From positions 2,852,001 to 2,916,000 of the forward strand of contig NZ_JAVDYG010000001.1 of assembly GCF_031458325.1 (NCBI RefSeq): a stretch of 64,000 nucleotides of DNA. Direction: 5' to 3'. The notes beneath the pieces were generated by a model. That model was not told the DNA's origin. It saw nothing but the letters and a program-made list of their open reading frames with translations, and ran no database searches. Below are positions 62,442 to 64,000 of the stretch, in pieces. How positions within the stretch are numbered: the first letter of the stretch is position 1; every line of letters starts with the position of its first letter. The position numbers were made by a program, and so were the translations under genes. The stretch comes from Nocardioides marmoribigeumensis (GTDB lineage Bacteria > Actinomycetota > Actinomycetes > Propionibacteriales > Nocardioidaceae).

Positions 62442-64000
62442 ATGACCATCTCCGTACGCCCGCCCTCAGGACCCCGCCGCCGTGCCGTGCTGGCAGCCGC
62501 CGTCACCCTGGCGACGACCGCGGCCCTCGTCGGCATCGCACCAGCCGCCGCCGACGCGTCGTCCGTGGCGACGAGCAGCGCCGCGACCGCGTCGCAGGGC
62601 AAGGGGCCGAAGGCGCCGCGCCTGCTCTACACGAAGGGCGCCAAGGGGCAGCGGCACGCCCCGCAGAGCGGGCCGCACTTCGACACCACGACCGACATGA
62701 CCTACCACAACGGCGTGGTCATGCGGGACGTCACGAACTACCTCATCTTCTGGAACCCGACGACGCAGCCCACGGGCTACTCCGGCGCGATGTTCGACTC
62801 GAACTACCGCAGCATCATCGAGCGCTACTTCCACGACATCGGCGGGACGCCGTACTTCGACATCCTCACGCAGTACGGCGACAACAGCGGCCTGCCGGTG
62901 CCCAGCACGACGCACTACGGCGGCACGTGGACCGACACCACGACCTTCCCGCACGCCGGCACCAACACCGACCCGCTGGTCGACGGCGACATCCGCGCCT
63001 CGATCGACCGCGCCATCGCGGCCAACCCGACGTGGCAGGCGCCGAGCAACTCCACGATGTACTTCGTCTACACCGGCAAGAACGTCATCGAGTGCGACGG
63101 CAGCGGCGCGACCCGCAACTGCTTCACGGCCACCGACTACGCCGGGGGCGCCAGCGTCCGGGGCAAGTTCTGCGCCTACCACTGGAGCAACGGCAACAAG
63201 ATCTACGGCTACATCCCCTACGCCTCGACCGGCAGCTGCTACGGCGACGAGACCACGTGGCCCAACGGCTCGGGCGTCGACATCTCGCTGGACGTGACCT
63301 CCCACGAGCAGTTCGAGGCCTACACCGACCCCTTCGGCGACGGGTGGTTCGACGACGTCGACAACGGCGCCGGCGAGAACGGCGACAAGTGCAACTTCAA
63401 CTACGGCCCCTACGAGGACGACGGCACCAACATCGTCCTCAGCGGCCACGCCTACCAGCTGCAGCGGGAGTGGAGCAACGGCTCGCCCCACGGGTGCGTC
63501 AAGCGCTACGGGGCACGGCCCAGCACCTCGATCACCGGTGACCTGAGCTTCGGCCAGGTGCCCCGCGGTTCCTCCGCGACCAAGGAGATCGCGGTGACCA
63601 ACACCGGACCGGGCGACCTCGACCTCCTCGACGTCAAGCTGGCGTCCGGGTCGAGCAGCGCGTTCTCGCTGACCCCGGCCGCCCCCAACCACGCGACCCT
63701 GCACACCGGCGACGCCGCGTTGTACGACGTGAGGTTCTCGCCGCCGGCGAACGCGACCCTGGCCGCGCCGTACACCGCGACGCTCGCGATCGACTCCGAC
63801 GACACCGTCCCCAACGACACCGGGTCACCGACCAACGCCCAGCTGACGGCCACGACGAACGTGTCGGCCTCGGGCAGCGCCGGGCTCCCGGAGCTGACCG
63901 TCACGGGCTCGCTGAACTTCGGGACCGTGCCGCGCGGGACCAGTGCGTCGCGCAACGTCGTCATCCAGAACACCGGGTCCGCGGACCTGCACGTCAGCGG
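62442..64000 (+). CDS. Large secreted protein with ASH-type repeats, 5' part
   Basis: Open from ATG 62442 (after GGAGGCGAGAGGGG) to the window end, 519 codons so far. Residues 1-37 are a signal peptide (RRRAVLAAAVTLATTAALVG). A catalytic-looking domain follows with NYLIFWNPTTQPTGY and, near residue 285, DVTSHEQFEAYTDPFGDGW, like the 'HE..EA.TDP' motif of exordium/phosphate-induced-protein-like and some metallopeptidase-like proteins. From about residue 360 two ASH-like beta domains appear (GDLSFGQVPRGSSATKEI and GSLNFGTVPRGTSASRNV). The 3' end is outside the window. Function not certain. Confidence 0.85.
   Translation, partial: MTISVRPPSGPRRRAVLAAAVTLATTAALVGIAPAAADASSVATSSAATASQGKGPKAPRLLYTKGAKGQRHAPQSGPHFDTTTDMTYHNGVVMRDVTNYLIFWNPTTQPTGYSGAMFDSNYRSIIERYFHDIGGTPYFDILTQYGDNSGLPVPSTTHYGGTWTDTTTFPHAGTNTDPLVDGDIRASIDRAIAANPTWQAPSNSTMYFVYTGKNVIECDGSGATRNCFTATDYAGGASVRGKFCAYHWSNGNKIYGYIPYASTGSCYGDETTWPNGSGVDISLDVTSHEQFEAYTDPFGDGWFDDVDNGAGENGDKCNFNYGPYEDDGTNIVLSGHAYQLQREWSNGSPHGCVKRYGARPSTSITGDLSFGQVPRGSSATKEIAVTNTGPGDLDLLDVKLASGSSSAFSLTPAAPNHATLHTGDAALYDVRFSPPANATLAAPYTATLAIDSDDTVPNDTGSPTNAQLTATTNVSASGSAGLPELTVTGSLNFGTVPRGTSASRNVVIQNTGSADLHVS

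Overview
The window is high-GC, densely packed DNA from an actinobacterium. GTG and TTG starts, runs of ATGA/GTGA/TTGA stop-start overlaps, a class F sortase with an anchored substrate, a DUF5994-type protein, a CGNR protein and an EchA6-like crotonase fit Actinomycetota. A Nocardioides-like member of the Propionibacteriales is my guess; nothing here (no rRNA, no tRNA) proves the genus. I see no CRISPR array and no complete mobile element.

Region 1 (1-9513, +): the tail of an amino-acid ABC binding protein, two tandem class-I glutamine-amidotransferase-like (C26/PuuD) hydrolases, two aldehyde dehydrogenases, a class III CoA-transferase, a glutaryl-CoA dehydrogenase-like enzyme, a 3-hydroxybutyryl-CoA dehydrogenase and a GabT aminotransferase. 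Together they can take omega-amino acids (GABA or 5-aminovalerate) to dicarboxylates, then via glutaryl-CoA to acetoacetyl-CoA. Region 2 (9514-12252): a scar with a truncated tyrosine recombinase lacking its HxxR box, a 35-base poly-G run, a DUF5994-type gene, and a decayed thiG-thiE-thiD cluster with frameshifts and deletions.

Region 3 (12253-27484, +): a TetR regulator, a strong terminator, then a long operon: polyamine-type ABC importer (potD-B-C-A), acyl-CoA dehydrogenase, ADP-forming acyl-CoA synthetase, 2,4-dienoyl-CoA reductase-like SDR, AruI-like ThDP decarboxylase, Glu/Leu-type amino-acid dehydrogenase, aldehyde dehydrogenase, EamA transporter and a DAO-type oxidoreductase. Almost the same 20-bp operator lies before the TetR gene and, inverted, before potD. 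The gene set reads as an uptake and CoA-dependent degradation pathway for a basic amino acid such as arginine.

Region 4 (27504-38730): a small membrane protein and a MarR regulator (both -), then a + operon: GH15 glucoamylase-like enzyme, SDR, small protein, fused FAD/Fe-S D-2-hydroxyacid dehydrogenase, PoxB-like ThDP enzyme, enolase-superfamily enzyme, and then ACC deaminase. Two near-identical 15-bp palindromes mark the probable MarR sites. Region 5 (38754-45369): LysR regulator divergent from a frameshifted yeiH, cytochrome P450, CGNR regulator, front-end-type fatty acid desaturase, a tiny Cys/His protein and an ACR3 arsenite transporter.

Region 6 (45701-50639): an LPXTG-like anchored surface protein with its class F sortase, an internally deleted FMN reductase, and a secreted SGNH hydrolase divergent from a TetR regulator across palindromic operators. 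Region 7 (50671-53892): GntR-type regulator, gluconokinase and gluconate permease, plus a gutted MFS transporter. Region 8 (53895-64000): XRE-TPR regulator, flavoprotein monooxygenase-like enzyme, lone receiver-domain protein, zinc alcohol dehydrogenase, EchA6-like protein, second 3-hydroxybutyryl-CoA dehydrogenase, SMR exporter, nitroreductase, VOC protein, and the start of a large secreted protein that runs off the window.

Several genes are broken (integrase, thiG/E/D, yeiH, FMN reductase, MFS). They mix true deletions, which no base-calling error explains, with single-base frameshifts that might be sequencing errors.
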